Assembly (NCBI GenBank): GCA_016125095.1
Contig: WGMK01000026.1
Coordinates: 1 to 64,000 of the forward strand
DNA length: 64,000 nt
Direction of reading: 5' to 3'
Source: Candidatus Hydrogenedens sp.
GTDB taxonomy: Bacteria; Hydrogenedentota; Hydrogenedentia; Hydrogenedentales; JAEUWI01
Part shown: in pieces, positions 16,807 through 25,975 of the stretch
How the letters are laid out: the number at the start of each line of letters is the position of its first letter
Position numbering within the stretch: the first letter of the stretch is position 1
Program-made: the position numbers and the translations under genes
The notes under the pieces: generated by a model
What the model was told of the DNA's origin: nothing
Database searches by the model: none
The model's input: only the letters and a program-made list of their open reading frames with translations

Positions 16807-17637
16807 ATGATCAAGCGAATTCTCGTGGCGACGGATGGCAGCCTGGCAGCGCAGCATGGCGTCGACTATGCCCTCGACCTCGCGAAGCAGCTCGAAGCGC
16901 ATGTAACCGCACTCTATGTGGTCGATATCAAGCTGCTCGAGGGGCCCTTCTTGCGCGATCTCAGCGCATCCATGGGTACTGCCCCGTTTGTGAACTACCA
17001 GGCCAGTATCGCCGAAATCTTCGAGGAGCGAGGCAAGAACGCCTTGACCGCCGTAGAAGCCCAGGCCTCCGCAGCGGGCGTATCGCTCGAGACGGAGCTG
17101 CGTACGGGCGTTATCCACCACACCATTCTCGAGCGTGCCGAACTGGCCGATTTGCTCGTGTTGGGGCATGGCGGAGAGCATGTGGACTGGCTCGAGGGGT
17201 TGATGGGCAGCACGACCGAAGCCGTCATCCGGCGCGCGACCCTGCCGGTCGTCGTGGTGCCGGAGCTGAAGCCGATGTCTGCGGGTCTTCTGGCGGCATT
17301 TGATGGCAGCGCCAACGCCAGCTCGGCCTTGAAGATTGCTGCGAACATCGCAACAAACTATAAAATCCCGCTGAAGGTGCTGGTGGCAGGCGACGACGAG
17401 AGCGATACGGCCGTGTCCAAGGCGCAAGCGTACTTGAGCGATCATGGGCTGGATGCGCCCATCGAACGGCGGGATGGAGATGCGGGGCCAGTCATTGTAC
17501 AATGTGCCTCGGAAACGGCTCCGGGGTTGCTGGTGATCGGAGCCTACGGACATTCGCGTTTTCATGAACTGCTGCTGGGCAGTACGACCACTTATGTGGT
17601 GAATCACGCGAAATGCCCGATTTTGTTGTGCCGCTAG
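16807..17637 (+). CDS. Universal stress protein, two tandem UspA domains
   Basis: 276 residues with two Usp repeats: the first begins 'MIKRILVATDGSLAAQHGVD', the second begins at about 157 'GLLAAFDGSANASSALKIA'. The second ends 'LGSTTTYVVNHAKCPILLCR', the ATP-binding type signature 'G-2x-G-9x-G(S/T)'. The first domain has 'LGHGGEHVDWLEGLMGSTTE'. Likely an ATP-binding cytoplasmic stress or signalling protein. It follows hisH by 21 bases. Confidence 0.93.
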   Translation: MIKRILVATDGSLAAQHGVDYALDLAKQLEAHVTALYVVDIKLLEGPFLRDLSASMGTAPFVNYQASIAEIFEERGKNALTAVEAQASAAGVSLETELRTGVIHHTILERAELADLLVLGHGGEHVDWLEGLMGSTTEAVIRRATLPVVVVPELKPMSAGLLAAFDGSANASSALKIAANIATNYKIPLKVLVAGDDESDTAVSKAQAYLSDHGLDAPIERRDGDAGPVIVQCASETAPGLLVIGAYGHSRFHELLLGSTTTYVVNHAKCPILLCR

Positions 17638-17688
17638 AGAGAGCGGAAGAGAGAGAGCCGGGAGTAGAGAGGGAAGGACCAAGCCGCA

Positions 17689-18558
17689 ATGCCACAGAGC
17701 GATGCGATAGAGCGGATACTGGACCGGGTTGGCGAATTGCCGGCCATGCCGGGGTCCGTGGCCGAGGTTTTGAACATTACGAATTCGCCCGATGTGGAGA
17801 TGTCGGACGTCAGCAAGATCATCGAGAAGGATCCGGCGCTCGCTGCGAAGATCCTCAAGGTGAGCAATAGCTCGTACTACGGGATGAAGCAGTTTGTCGG
17901 CACCATCAAGCTGGCGCTGGTGATTCTGGGCGTGCGCGAAGTGCGCAATATCGTGCTGGGTATTTCGGTATTCGACACGATGAAGGGTGCCGATGTCAGC
18001 ATGCAGGTGGTGCAAGGCATCTGGGACAATTCGCTGCATATCGCCGGTCTCGCCAAGCGCCTGACCGGCCAGTTCCAATTGGGGCTGCAAGGCGAGGAAT
18101 TCATCGCGGGGCTGCTGGCCGACATCGGCAAAATGATCATGCTGCGCGAACTGGACGGCGAGTACCTGCAGATCCTCAAGGCGAACAAGTCCAGCCTGCA
18201 GCGTCTGCTGGACGAAGAGCTGAACAACTTCGGCTACACCCATGCCGACGCCTCGACGGCATTGGCCATCAAGTGGAGTCTGCCGACGCCGCTCGCCGAC
18301 GCGCTTTGGTCGCAGTATCCGCATCCGGACCGCCCGCTGACCGATGCAACGGAAGAGCGCCTGGCTGCGGTGATCCGGCTTGCGCGGCTCGCCAACGAGG
18401 ACGACTTCACGTCGAACCAGGCGGCGCTTTCCACTACCGATGCCGAGACCTGGGCGATACTCGATGGCGCGAAGAGTCCTATCGCGCCGGACCAGCGCCG
18501 CTCGGTGCTGGCCACGCTCAAGGACGAAGTAAAGAGCGCGCCGCAGCTGGCCGTCTAG
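17689..18558 (+). CDS. HDOD domain protein
   Basis: 289 residues. The HDOD domain spans about 8-210: 'LPAMPGSVAEVLNITNSPDV', 'DPALAAKILKVSNSSYYG', 'LGVREVRNIVLGISV' and 'FIAGLLADIGKMIM'. The second His/Asp pair of true HD phosphohydrolases is replaced in this family (here 'LADIGK'), so a regulatory or scaffold role is more likely than catalysis. Start ATG 17689. A second HDOD protein lies at 35442-36305 next to cheD. Confidence 0.92.
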   Translation: MPQSDAIERILDRVGELPAMPGSVAEVLNITNSPDVEMSDVSKIIEKDPALAAKILKVSNSSYYGMKQFVGTIKLALVILGVREVRNIVLGISVFDTMKGADVSMQVVQGIWDNSLHIAGLAKRLTGQFQLGLQGEEFIAGLLADIGKMIMLRELDGEYLQILKANKSSLQRLLDEELNNFGYTHADASTALAIKWSLPTPLADALWSQYPHPDRPLTDATEERLAAVIRLARLANEDDFTSNQAALSTTDAETWAILDGAKSPIAPDQRRSVLATLKDEVKSAPQLAV

Positions 18559-18586
18559 GCCCGGCGGCAAGAGAGGTTGTAATTCC

Positions 18587-18850
18587 ATGGCCCGCAAAGA
18601 TTCCGTATCGCTGCAGCGTGGCGGCGATTTCGACGAAATGGACGAACTGCTCAACGAGGCGCTCGCCGGCCTGGAGGCGTCCAACGAACGCGTCATCAAT
18701 ATCCTCGAGGGGGCCAAGGACATCGTGCCTGGCTCCGAACTCGATGATGAGGATGCCGAGCGAACTGCCGACGCCGCTGATACCGAAGGCAAGGCCGGCC
18801 CGAACGAAAACGCGGCTGCACAATCCGCATCCGGCGATGAGGGGCGCTAA
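18587..18850 (+). CDS. Small acidic protein of unknown function
   Basis: 87 residues, not recognised. The N-terminal half is probably helical ('DEMDELLNEALAGLEASNER'), while the C-terminal half is acidic, low in hydrophobics and likely disordered ('DDEDAERTADAADTEG'). A ribosome site 'gagaggttg' precedes ATG 18587. It lies 28 bases after the HDOD gene and just before the glycosyltransferases, so it is probably co-transcribed. It may be a small adaptor of the HDOD protein, which is a guess from position. Confidence 0.6.
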   Translation: MARKDSVSLQRGGDFDEMDELLNEALAGLEASNERVINILEGAKDIVPGSELDDEDAERTADAADTEGKAGPNENAAAQSASGDEGR

Positions 18851-18873
18851 TAGCGCCACCCGGCGGCCGGCTC

Positions 18874-20031
18874 TTGTCTGACTCCGCGCTGCATATTCTC
18901 CTTACGGATCCGCATTCCGGCGGCGGCGGGCAGGTGCGGTATCTCGGGAACCTCGCGCAGCGTCTGACCCAGTGGGGGCATCGCGTCACCATCGCCTGCC
19001 GGGCGGGCAGCGTGCTGGAAACCCGTGCGCGCGAGGCCGGTGCTACCGTGCTGCCGGTCATGCGGTTCCGCAGTGGCCTCCGCCTGCGCGCGTGGGCGCA
19101 CGATGTCTTTGCCCTGCGGCGGTATTTGCTCGACGAGCGGCCCGATATTATCCACGTGAACGGCTCGCAGGACCATTGGGCAGCGGTGCTCGCGCGGCTG
19201 CTGGCTTTTAGCCGTACCCCGATTGTGCGCACGCGCCACAATACCTACAGCGTGGACGATCATTTGGCGAACCGCTGGCTAAACCGGCACGCGACCGACT
19301 TTCAGATTGTGGTGTGCGAGACCGTGCGGCACGATTTGAGTTCACACGACGCCTTTGATCCCGAACGGATGACGAGCATTCATAACGGGGTGGATCCCGA
19401 CGAATACGCACCGGACCACGCGGAACGGAAGGAAGCGCGCGACGAGTTCGGCTATTCAGATCAGGATTTTGTGTTCGGCATCGCCGCGCGGCTGGCCAAG
19501 GCCAAGGGGCACGAGTACCTGCTCCGCGCCGCGGCAATGCTCAAAGACAAATATCCGCGAATGAAGCTGCTCTCGCTGGGCAACGGACCGCTGGAGGCGA
19601 AATTGCAGGATCTTTGCCGCGAACTCGGCATCGAGGGCCGCGTTACCTGGGCGGGATTCCGCAATGACGTTGCCCGCTGCACGCAGGCCTTCGACGCGGG
19701 CGTGCTGCCCTCGATCGATTGCGATACCTCGTCGTTCAGCCTGAAGGAGGAGATGGCCTGCGAGAAGCCGGTAATCGCGTCCGACTACGGCGGGCTCATC
19801 GAAATCGTCGAGGATGGCGTCGAGGGACTCATCGTGCCTGCGGGCACGGTCGAGCCGCTGGCCGAGGCCATGGCGCGGCTGATGGACGACCCGGAGTCTG
19901 CCATCGCCATGGGGAAGGCGGGCCGCGAGCGTGTTTGCGCCGAGTTCAGTCTTGAGCAATTCGCCGGACGGACGTTGGAAGTGTACCGGCAGGTCATCGC
20001 CGATGCGGCCGGCCGCCGGAGCAGCGCCTGA
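18874..20031 (+). CDS. Glycosyltransferase family 4
   Basis: 385 residues from TTG 18874; no convincing ATG precedes the conserved 'LTDPHSGGGGQVRYLGNLAQ' start. GT-B fold: the N-terminal half has 'DIIHVNGSQDHWAAVLARLL', the C-terminal half has 'RLAKAKGHEYLLRAAAML', 'LLSLGNGPLEAKL' and the donor-binding E-x7-E region 'SFSLKEEMACEKPVIASDYGG'. It probably transfers a sugar to a lipid-linked or surface glycan. The next gene, also GT4, starts one base after its stop. Confidence 0.93.
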   Translation: MSDSALHILLTDPHSGGGGQVRYLGNLAQRLTQWGHRVTIACRAGSVLETRAREAGATVLPVMRFRSGLRLRAWAHDVFALRRYLLDERPDIIHVNGSQDHWAAVLARLLAFSRTPIVRTRHNTYSVDDHLANRWLNRHATDFQIVVCETVRHDLSSHDAFDPERMTSIHNGVDPDEYAPDHAERKEARDEFGYSDQDFVFGIAARLAKAKGHEYLLRAAAMLKDKYPRMKLLSLGNGPLEAKLQDLCRELGIEGRVTWAGFRNDVARCTQAFDAGVLPSIDCDTSSFSLKEEMACEKPVIASDYGGLIEIVEDGVEGLIVPAGTVEPLAEAMARLMDDPESAIAMGKAGRERVCAEFSLEQFAGRTLEVYRQVIADAAGRRSSA

Positions 20032-20032
20032 C

Positions 20033-21118
20033 ATGCGCAGCCTGCACATCGACGAGCAAACCGGCTGGCGCGGTGGGGAACTCCAGGCCAGCTGGCTGAT
20101 GCGCGGGCTCGCGGCGCGCGGGCATTGGGTGGGCCTGGCAGCGCGGGAAGGAAGTCCGTTTCTCAAACACGATTTTGGCGAAGCCGCCGTGCAGAAGTTC
20201 GCCGTCTCGCTACGCTCCGAGGCCGATATTGCCAGTGCGTGGCGACTAGCCCGCATCGCTCGGGAAAACAGGGTCGATATTCTCCACGCCCACACGAGCC
20301 ACGCCCACACGCTGGCCTGCCTCGCGCGCGGGTTCTATCCGGCGTGCAAGGTGGTGGCGCACCGGCGCGTGAGCTTCCCGCCCAAGGGCGGTGCCATCAA
20401 CCGCTGGAAATACCGCGCGCCCGATCGGATCGTCTGCGTATCGGGCGAAGTGCGGCGCGTGCTGCTGGACTATGGCCTGTCCCCCCAGCAGGCGGTGCTC
20501 GTCCACAGCGCCGTGAACCTCGATCGGCTGGCTGTGCCTGCGGCCTCGCGTGAGTCGCTGGGCGTGCCCGAGGGCGTTCCGCTGCTGGTCAGCGCCGGGG
20601 CGTTGGTGGGGCACAAAGACCACGCCACGCTGCTCGATGCCATGGCCGAGGTGCGTAAGCACAGCCCCGACGCGCGGCTCCTGATACTCGGGGAAGGCCC
20701 GCTGCGGTCCGACCTCGAGGCCCTCATCCAGCGGCTCGGGTTGACCCAATTAGTGCAATTGCTCGGCCATCGCGACGACGCGCCGGCCGTCCTGCGTGCC
20801 GCCGATATCTACGTCTCCTCCAGTTGGTCGGAAGGCCTGGGCACCTCCGTGCTCGAAGGCCTCGCCTGCGGGATACCGGTCGTAGCCGCCGAGGCAGGCG
20901 GCATTCCGGAGATTGTTCTCGACGGAGAGACCGGATGGCTCGTGCCGAACCGCAATGCGGGGGCGCTGGCTGCGGCGATTGTCGAGTGCTTGGAGCATCC
21001 GGAAGAAGGACGACGGCGTGCCGCGGCAGGCCGTCAGCTCGTTGAGCAGCAATTCACCGTCGAGCGAATGGTGGAAGGCAATCTGGCGGTGTATGAGGAC
21101 TTGCTGGGTAAGTCCTGA
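20033..21118 (+). CDS. Glycosyltransferase family 4
   Basis: 361 residues from ATG 20033. It begins 'MRSLHIDEQTGWRGGELQ', with a conserved 'DILHAHTSHAHTLACLARG', then the donor domain 'SAGALVGHKDHATLLDAM', 'LLILGEGPLRSDLEALI' and 'SWSEGLGTSVLEGLACGIPV' (E-x7-E region). Likely the partner of the preceding GT4 in building one glycan, since the genes are adjacent and co-oriented. No polymerase or flippase is nearby. Confidence 0.93.
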   Translation: MRSLHIDEQTGWRGGELQASWLMRGLAARGHWVGLAAREGSPFLKHDFGEAAVQKFAVSLRSEADIASAWRLARIARENRVDILHAHTSHAHTLACLARGFYPACKVVAHRRVSFPPKGGAINRWKYRAPDRIVCVSGEVRRVLLDYGLSPQQAVLVHSAVNLDRLAVPAASRESLGVPEGVPLLVSAGALVGHKDHATLLDAMAEVRKHSPDARLLILGEGPLRSDLEALIQRLGLTQLVQLLGHRDDAPAVLRAADIYVSSSWSEGLGTSVLEGLACGIPVVAAEAGGIPEIVLDGETGWLVPNRNAGALAAAIVECLEHPEEGRRRAAAGRQLVEQQFTVERMVEGNLAVYEDLLGKS

Positions 21119-21179
21119 TATCGGATCATCGCGCCATCTTTACCGCCAACGCTCGCAACAACCGCCGCTGTGCCGCTCG

Positions 21180-22028
21180 TTATATCCGGCTTTGACCGGC
21201 GCGGGAGAGGGCGATGCGGGCCTCGTCGCAATCACTGAAGCGGTCCTTCGGCTTTTTTGCCAGCAGCCGCATGATGATGTCGCCCACCGCGCGGGGGCAT
21301 TCGGGCTTCACGTCGGCGGGGTGCAGCGGCTCGACCGTGAGGTGCATCTGGTAGAGCTTCTGCAGGCTGTCGGCGGAGAAGGGGAAGGCGTCGGCGAAGA
21401 GCATGTAGAGCGCGACGCCGAGCGAGTATTGGTCGACCTTGTGGGACACGCCGGACTTGCGCAGGAATTCCGGGGCCACGAACATGGGGGTGATCTGCTC
21501 GGCGATTTTTCCCATGAAGAGCTGATTGAGCATGCCGCCGCCGCCGTAGAGCGAAAAGTCGGCCACCTTGGCCACGCCGCGCCGGGTGAAAAGCACGTTG
21601 GCGGGTTTGAAGTCGTGGTGCACGCAGCCGTTGTCGTGCAGGTATTGCAGCCCGGCGCAGAGCTGCTGCGCGATAGCGAGCCGCTCCTGCAGCTTGTACG
21701 GGCGGTTCTTGAGGTACCAGTTCAGGTTCGGCCCGTCCACGTACTCCATCACCATGCAGTTGCCGTCTTCGGGGTCGGTGTCGAGGAAGTCGTAGATGCG
21801 GACGACGTTGACGTGCTCGAACTTCTTGACCTTCTTGACCGTGTTCTTCAGTTCGCGCAGGTGCCAGGAATTGCGGAAGAAGTTCTCGTGGAAGCGCTTG
21901 ATGGCGAAGACTTCGCCCTTGTTCATGTCGATGCCGCGGTAGACCACGCCCGTACCGCCCTGACCGAGGATGCGGTCGAGCTTGTAGTGGTAGAGCTTCG
22001 GGCGGTCGGAAGTCCGGATTTCCTCCAT
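21180..22028 (-). CDS. Hanks-type protein kinase with altered HRD and DFG motifs
   Basis: 282 residues from ATG 22028, the whole protein being a kinase domain with no membrane segment. The Gly loop 'GQGGTGVVYRG' and Lys44 ('FAIKRF') are intact. The catalytic loop is 'HHDFKPANVLF' (HRD changed to HHD, Asp139 kept) and the magnesium motif is 'ADFSLYGGGG' (DFG changed to DFS, Asp157 kept). 'APEFLRKSG' and 'DQYSLGVALYML' are normal. All essential acids remain, so activity is possible, but regulation of the activation loop should differ. It is downstream of rsfS (31-base gap). Confidence 0.9.
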   Translation of the reverse strand: MEEIRTSDRPKLYHYKLDRILGQGGTGVVYRGIDMNKGEVFAIKRFHENFFRNSWHLRELKNTVKKVKKFEHVNVVRIYDFLDTDPEDGNCMVMEYVDGPNLNWYLKNRPYKLQERLAIAQQLCAGLQYLHDNGCVHHDFKPANVLFTRRGVAKVADFSLYGGGGMLNQLFMGKIAEQITPMFVAPEFLRKSGVSHKVDQYSLGVALYMLFADAFPFSADSLQKLYQMHLTVEPLHPADVKPECPRAVGDIIMRLLAKKPKDRFSDCDEARIALSRAGQSRI

Positions 22029-22059
22029 CGTCAGCGCTCCTTCGCGGCGGGGGCCAGAA

Positions 22060-22452
22060 TCAGGCGTCGAGTCCAAGGTCCAGCGTCGGGGCATCGGCCC
22101 AGACGCCATCGAGATCATAGAAGTCGCGGGCTTCCTTGCGGAAGATATGCACCAGCAGGTCGCTGTAGTCGAGCAGCACCCAGCCGCCGTGGAAGTCGCC
22201 CTCGGTGCGGGTCGCGGCGACGCCCACCTCGCGCAGCCCGTCGCGCACGGCGTTGATGATCGCCTTCATCTGGGGCTCGCTCGTGGCGGTGCAGATCACG
22301 AAGGCGTCGGCCACGCCGGTCAGGCCGGCCACGTCGTAGGCCCTGATGTCTTCCGCCTTCTTCTCGTCGGCCAGCGCGGCGGCGCGCAGCGCATTGGCGC
22401 GATAGGACTCATTGCCGTCGCCGAGCGATTTCTTTTTCAGGACGATCGCCAC
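22060..22452 (-). CDS. rsfS: Ribosomal silencing factor RsfS (Iojap)
   Basis: 130 residues. It contains the Iojap core 'AEDIRAYDVAGLTGVADAFV', 'ICTATSEPQMKAI', 'GDFHGGWVLLDYSDLLVHIF' and 'ARDFYDLDGVWADAP'. RsfS binds ribosomal protein L14 and blocks subunit joining in starvation. It lies 12 bases downstream of gatB, so may be read from the gat operon. The usual neighbours nadD and proA are not here. Confidence 0.95.
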   Translation of the reverse strand: MAIVLKKKSLGDGNESYRANALRAAALADEKKAEDIRAYDVAGLTGVADAFVICTATSEPQMKAIINAVRDGLREVGVAATRTEGDFHGGWVLLDYSDLLVHIFRKEARDFYDLDGVWADAPTLDLGLDA

Positions 22453-22464
22453 GATGCCCCTCCT

Positions 22465-23925
22465 CTACAGCGCTTTCAGCTGCTTGGTAAGAATGTCATT
22501 CACCATCTGCGGATTGGCCTTGCCCTTCGACGCCTTCATCACCTGTCCCACGAGGAAGCCGACCACGCGGTCCTTGCCGGCCTTGAACTGCTCCACCTGC
22601 GCCGGATTGCCGGCGAGCACCTCGCGCACAATGGCCTCGAGCTCGCCGGTGTCGGAAATCTGCACCAGCCCCTTCTCCTCCACAATCGCCTTGGGCGCCT
22701 TGCCGGATGCGAACATCTCGGCGAGGATTTCCTTGGCAATCTTGCCGCTGATTGTACCATCCTCTATCAGGGTGATCATGGCGGCCAGGTTATCCGGCGT
22801 CACTTTGCAGTCCTCGATTTCCTGCTTCGCCTCGGTCAGCAGGGCCTGCAGGTCGCCCATGATCCAGTTCGCGGCCTTCTTGGGGTCGGCCTTGGCCGCC
22901 GCGGCGGCCTCGTAGTAATCTGCCACACCCTTGCTGAGGGTGAGCACCATCGCGTCGTAGGGGGGGATGGCGTACTGCTCTTCCAGGCGCGCGCGGCGGG
23001 CGGCGGGCAGTTCGGGCAGCCGCTCGCGCAGCTCGTTCTCCCAGGCCTCGTCCACCACGATGGGCATCAGATCGGGGTCTGGAAAGTAGCGGTAGTCGTG
23101 GGCCGATTCCTTGGTGCGCTGCGAGAAGGTGATGCCGCGGTCGGCGTCCCAGCCGCGCGTTTCCTGCACCAGGGTGCCGCCCTCGCCGATGACCTTGATC
23201 TGCCGGGCCACCTCGAACTCGATGGCCTTCTGCACGCCGCTGAACGAGGCGACGTTCTTCACCTCGGTCTTGATGCCGAATTCTTCCGAGCCCTTGGGGC
23301 GCACGCTGATGTTGGCCTCGGCGCGCAGCGAACCCTCTTCCATGTTGCAATCGCTTACGCCCAGGTACTGCAGGATCTGCTTGAGCGCGGTCAGGTAGGC
23401 GTAGGCCTCCTCCGCGCTGCGAATGTCGGGCTCGGTCACGATTTCGAGCAGCGGAATGCCGCAGCGGTTGAAGTCGACGCCGCTGAATCCGCCGCCGATC
23501 TCGTGCGTGTTGCTCGCGGTGTCTTCTTCGAGGTGCGCGCGCGTGATGCCGATCTTCTTCTTCCCGGCGGAAGTTTCGATTTCAATCCAGCCGCCATGGC
23601 AGAGGGGCAAATCGTACTGGCTGATCTGGTAGTTCTTGGCCAGGTCCGGGTAGAAATAATTCTTGCGGTCCATCTTCGACCAGCGGGAGATCTCGCAGTT
23701 GAGCGCGAGGCCGACCATGACGCTGTACTCGACGGCCTTCTTGTTCAGCACGGGGAGGGTGCCGGGCAGGCCGAGGCTGAGCGGGCAGACGTTGGTGTTG
23801 GGCGGCGCGTGGAAATCGGTGCTGGTGGGGCAGAAACACTTGGATTCCGTGTCCAGCTGCACGTGTACTTCCATGCCGACGACGGTTTCGAATTCCATAG
23901 ATTGGGTCCTGGTTGCTTCGGTCAT
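22465..23925 (-). CDS. gatB: Aspartyl/glutamyl-tRNA amidotransferase subunit B
   Basis: 486 residues from ATG 23925, which overlaps the gatA stop (TAATG). It has 'FETVVGMEVHVQLDTESKCF', 'CPLSLGLPGTLPVLNKKAVE', the Zn/Mg and kinase-site region 'DRKNYFYPDLAKNYQISQYD', 'ANISVRPKGSEEFG' and a C-terminal YqeY-like tail 'NPQMVNDILTKQLKAL'. It activates mischarged Glu-tRNA-Gln or Asp-tRNA-Asn before amidation. An internal Met at 'MEFETVV' is a possible alternative start. Confidence 0.97.
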   Translation of the reverse strand: MTEATRTQSMEFETVVGMEVHVQLDTESKCFCPTSTDFHAPPNTNVCPLSLGLPGTLPVLNKKAVEYSVMVGLALNCEISRWSKMDRKNYFYPDLAKNYQISQYDLPLCHGGWIEIETSAGKKKIGITRAHLEEDTASNTHEIGGGFSGVDFNRCGIPLLEIVTEPDIRSAEEAYAYLTALKQILQYLGVSDCNMEEGSLRAEANISVRPKGSEEFGIKTEVKNVASFSGVQKAIEFEVARQIKVIGEGGTLVQETRGWDADRGITFSQRTKESAHDYRYFPDPDLMPIVVDEAWENELRERLPELPAARRARLEEQYAIPPYDAMVLTLSKGVADYYEAAAAAKADPKKAANWIMGDLQALLTEAKQEIEDCKVTPDNLAAMITLIEDGTISGKIAKEILAEMFASGKAPKAIVEEKGLVQISDTGELEAIVREVLAGNPAQVEQFKAGKDRVVGFLVGQVMKASKGKANPQMVNDILTKQLKAL

Positions 23926-25400
23926 TAGGAGGCCGCCAGTTCGGGGGCCGCGAGCTTCACGCCCGAGCGCTGTTCGTAGGTGTAGGCGGTGCGGAGGATG
24001 GCGGCCTCGTCGAAGACCTTGCCCATAATCTGGAAACCGATGGGCAGGCCGTCGGCGCTTTGGCCGCAGGGCACCGAAATGCCCGGCCCGCCGTACAGGT
24101 TCAGGGAGATCGTGTAGATGTCGTTCAGGTACATCTCGAGCGGGTTGTCGGTCTTCGCGCCGAACTTGAACGCCGGGGTCGGCGTGGTCGGCGTGGCAAT
24201 CACGTCGCACTGCTCGTAGGCGCGGTCGAAGTCGCGCTTGATCAGCGCGCGCACCTTCTGCGCCTTCAGGTAGTAGGCATCGTAGTAGCCGCTCGAAAGC
24301 GCATAAGTGCCGAGCATGATGCGGCGCTGCACTTCGGGTCCGAAACCCTCGCTCTTGGACAGCACATACATTTCGCGCATGTCCTTGGCTTCGGGGTGGC
24401 GGTAACCGTAGCGTACGCCGTCGAAACGGGCGAGGTTCGCGCTCGCCTCGGCCGTACAGATGATGTAGTAGACCGCCACGGCGTAGCTGGTGTGGGGGAG
24501 CGAGACCTCCACGGTCTTGGCGCCCGAGTCGCGCAGCACGTTCAGCGCCGCCTCCACCTTGCCGCGCACCTCGTCGCCCAGGCCCTCGGTGAAGTATTCC
24601 TTCGGCACGCCGATGGTCAGGCCCTCGACGCCGCCCTCGAGGCAGGCCGTGAAGTCCGGCACCTCCAGCGGGGCGCTGGTCGAGTCGCGCGGGTCGTGGC
24701 CGCAGATGGCATTCAGCGCCAGCGCCTGATCGCGCACGTCTTTGGTAAGCGGGCCAATCTGGTCCAGCGACGACGCGAAGGCGACTAGCCCCCAGCGCGA
24801 GACGCGGCCGTAGGTGGGCTTGAGGCCGACGCAGCCGCTGAGCGCGGCGGGCTGGCGGATCGAGCCGCCCGTGTCGCTGCCCAGCGAGAAGGCGCATTCG
24901 TTGGCCGATACGGAGGCGGCGGAACCGCCGCTCGAGCCGCCCGGCACGCATTCGAGGTTGAAGGGGTTCCGCGTCTGATGGGTCGCGCTGTTCTCGGTGG
25001 ACGAGCCCATCGCGAACTCGTCCATGTTCAGCTTGCCGAGAAACACCGCGCCCTGGGCGCGCAGCCGCTCCACGCAGGTCGCGTCGAAGGGGCTCTGGTA
25101 ATTCGCCAGAATCTTCGAGCTGCAGGTGGTGCGGCCCTCGGTGGTGCAGATCAGATCCTTGAGGCCGATCGGCACGCCCGCCAGCGGACCGACGTCTTCG
25201 CCTTGGGCGATCTTGGCGTCCACGGCGCGGGCCATGGCCAGCGCGTGGTCGTTCCACACCTCGTTGTAGGCGAGCACCTGGTTCTCCACGGCCGCGATGC
25301 GGTCGAGGTAGGCCTGGGTCACGGTTTCGGCGCGGACGGCGCCCGATTTCACTGCCTCGCGGATGTCATACGCGGTCGCCCGCGTCCAGTCTTGACTCAT
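23925..25400 (-). CDS. gatA: Aspartyl/glutamyl-tRNA amidotransferase subunit A
   Basis: 491 residues. An amidase-signature protein with the Ser-cis-Ser-Lys triad visible as Lys81 ('GLKDLICT'), Ser156 ('GGSSGGSA') and Ser180 ('GSDTGGSIRQPA'). It releases ammonia from glutamine and passes it to GatB. Two bases separate it from gatC upstream, and it overlaps gatB by one base. The full GatCAB set implies indirect synthesis of Gln-tRNA and/or Asn-tRNA. Confidence 0.98.
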   Translation of the reverse strand: MSQDWTRATAYDIREAVKSGAVRAETVTQAYLDRIAAVENQVLAYNEVWNDHALAMARAVDAKIAQGEDVGPLAGVPIGLKDLICTTEGRTTCSSKILANYQSPFDATCVERLRAQGAVFLGKLNMDEFAMGSSTENSATHQTRNPFNLECVPGGSSGGSAASVSANECAFSLGSDTGGSIRQPAALSGCVGLKPTYGRVSRWGLVAFASSLDQIGPLTKDVRDQALALNAICGHDPRDSTSAPLEVPDFTACLEGGVEGLTIGVPKEYFTEGLGDEVRGKVEAALNVLRDSGAKTVEVSLPHTSYAVAVYYIICTAEASANLARFDGVRYGYRHPEAKDMREMYVLSKSEGFGPEVQRRIMLGTYALSSGYYDAYYLKAQKVRALIKRDFDRAYEQCDVIATPTTPTPAFKFGAKTDNPLEMYLNDIYTISLNLYGGPGISVPCGQSADGLPIGFQIMGKVFDEAAILRTAYTYEQRSGVKLAAPELAAS

Positions 25401-25402
25401 GA

Positions 25403-25702
25403 TTACTCCGAACCGCCGAGAATTTTGGGCACGAGGAAATATTCGCCATCGGTATTGGGAGCATTCTTGAGCGCCAATTCGCGCGGAAGGCAGGGTTCCA
25501 CCTTGTCCTCGCGCAGCACATTGGTCAGCGGCATCGCGTGCATCATCGGCTCGATACCCTCCGTGTCGAGCTCGTTCAATTGCTCGATATAGGTCAGGAT
25601 ATCGCCCAGTTCACGGGCCAGCTTTTCCTTCGCGGCGTCGCTCAGGCTCAGCTGCGCCAGGCCCGCGACGTACTCCACGTCCGCTTTCGTAATCTCGCTC
25701 AT
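25403..25702 (-). CDS. gatC: Aspartyl/glutamyl-tRNA amidotransferase subunit C
   Basis: 99 residues from ATG 25702. It has the typical start 'ITKADVEYVAGLAQLSLSD' and 'ELGDILTYIEQLNELDTEGI', and the C-terminal belt 'LREDKVEPCLPRELALKNAP'. It stabilises the GatA-GatB interface. First gene of the gatCAB-rsfS-kinase run on the reverse strand. The 273 bases upstream (25703-25975) contain no gene and should hold its promoter, but no clear consensus pair was found. Confidence 0.96.
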   Translation of the reverse strand: MSEITKADVEYVAGLAQLSLSDAAKEKLARELGDILTYIEQLNELDTEGIEPMMHAMPLTNVLREDKVEPCLPRELALKNAPNTDGEYFLVPKILGGSE

Positions 25703-25961
25703 CGATACGGGTTCCCCAATAAACAGGCTGGAATTCGGGGCAGAATACCACAGCGGCGCGGTTGGGGCGCAACGCGGGGGTAGCCTGAGCAGGGCCAGCA
25801 CCAAGGGATGGCCGTTTTCTGCAGCATGCCGCAGCCGCTGGGGCGAACGCGTGTATGCCCGCGTGGCTGCGAAACGGAGTGTGTCGCGTCATCGTGGTAT
25901 TGTCGGTCCGCTGGGAAATCCCATCGTTTGCAAAAATGGTAGAAGCGGAGCATGATAAAGG

Positions 25962-25967
25962 TATAAT
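25962..25967 (+). promoter_or_regulatory. Putative -10 box just upstream of brnT
   Basis: A perfect 'TATAAT' ends eight bases before the brnT ATG, so transcription would start at or next to the start codon, giving a leaderless or nearly leaderless message. No good -35 hexamer lies 17 bases upstream, and no ribosome site precedes the ATG. Confidence 0.45.
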
Positions 25968-25975
25968 TTCGGCGC

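Noticed and set aside
16561..18792. 743-residue reverse frame over hisH, UspA and HDOD genes
   Set aside because: Antisense to three well-supported genes.
22147..23928. 593-residue forward frame over rsfS and gatB
   Set aside because: Shadow of gatB; low-complexity His/Leu/Gly translation.
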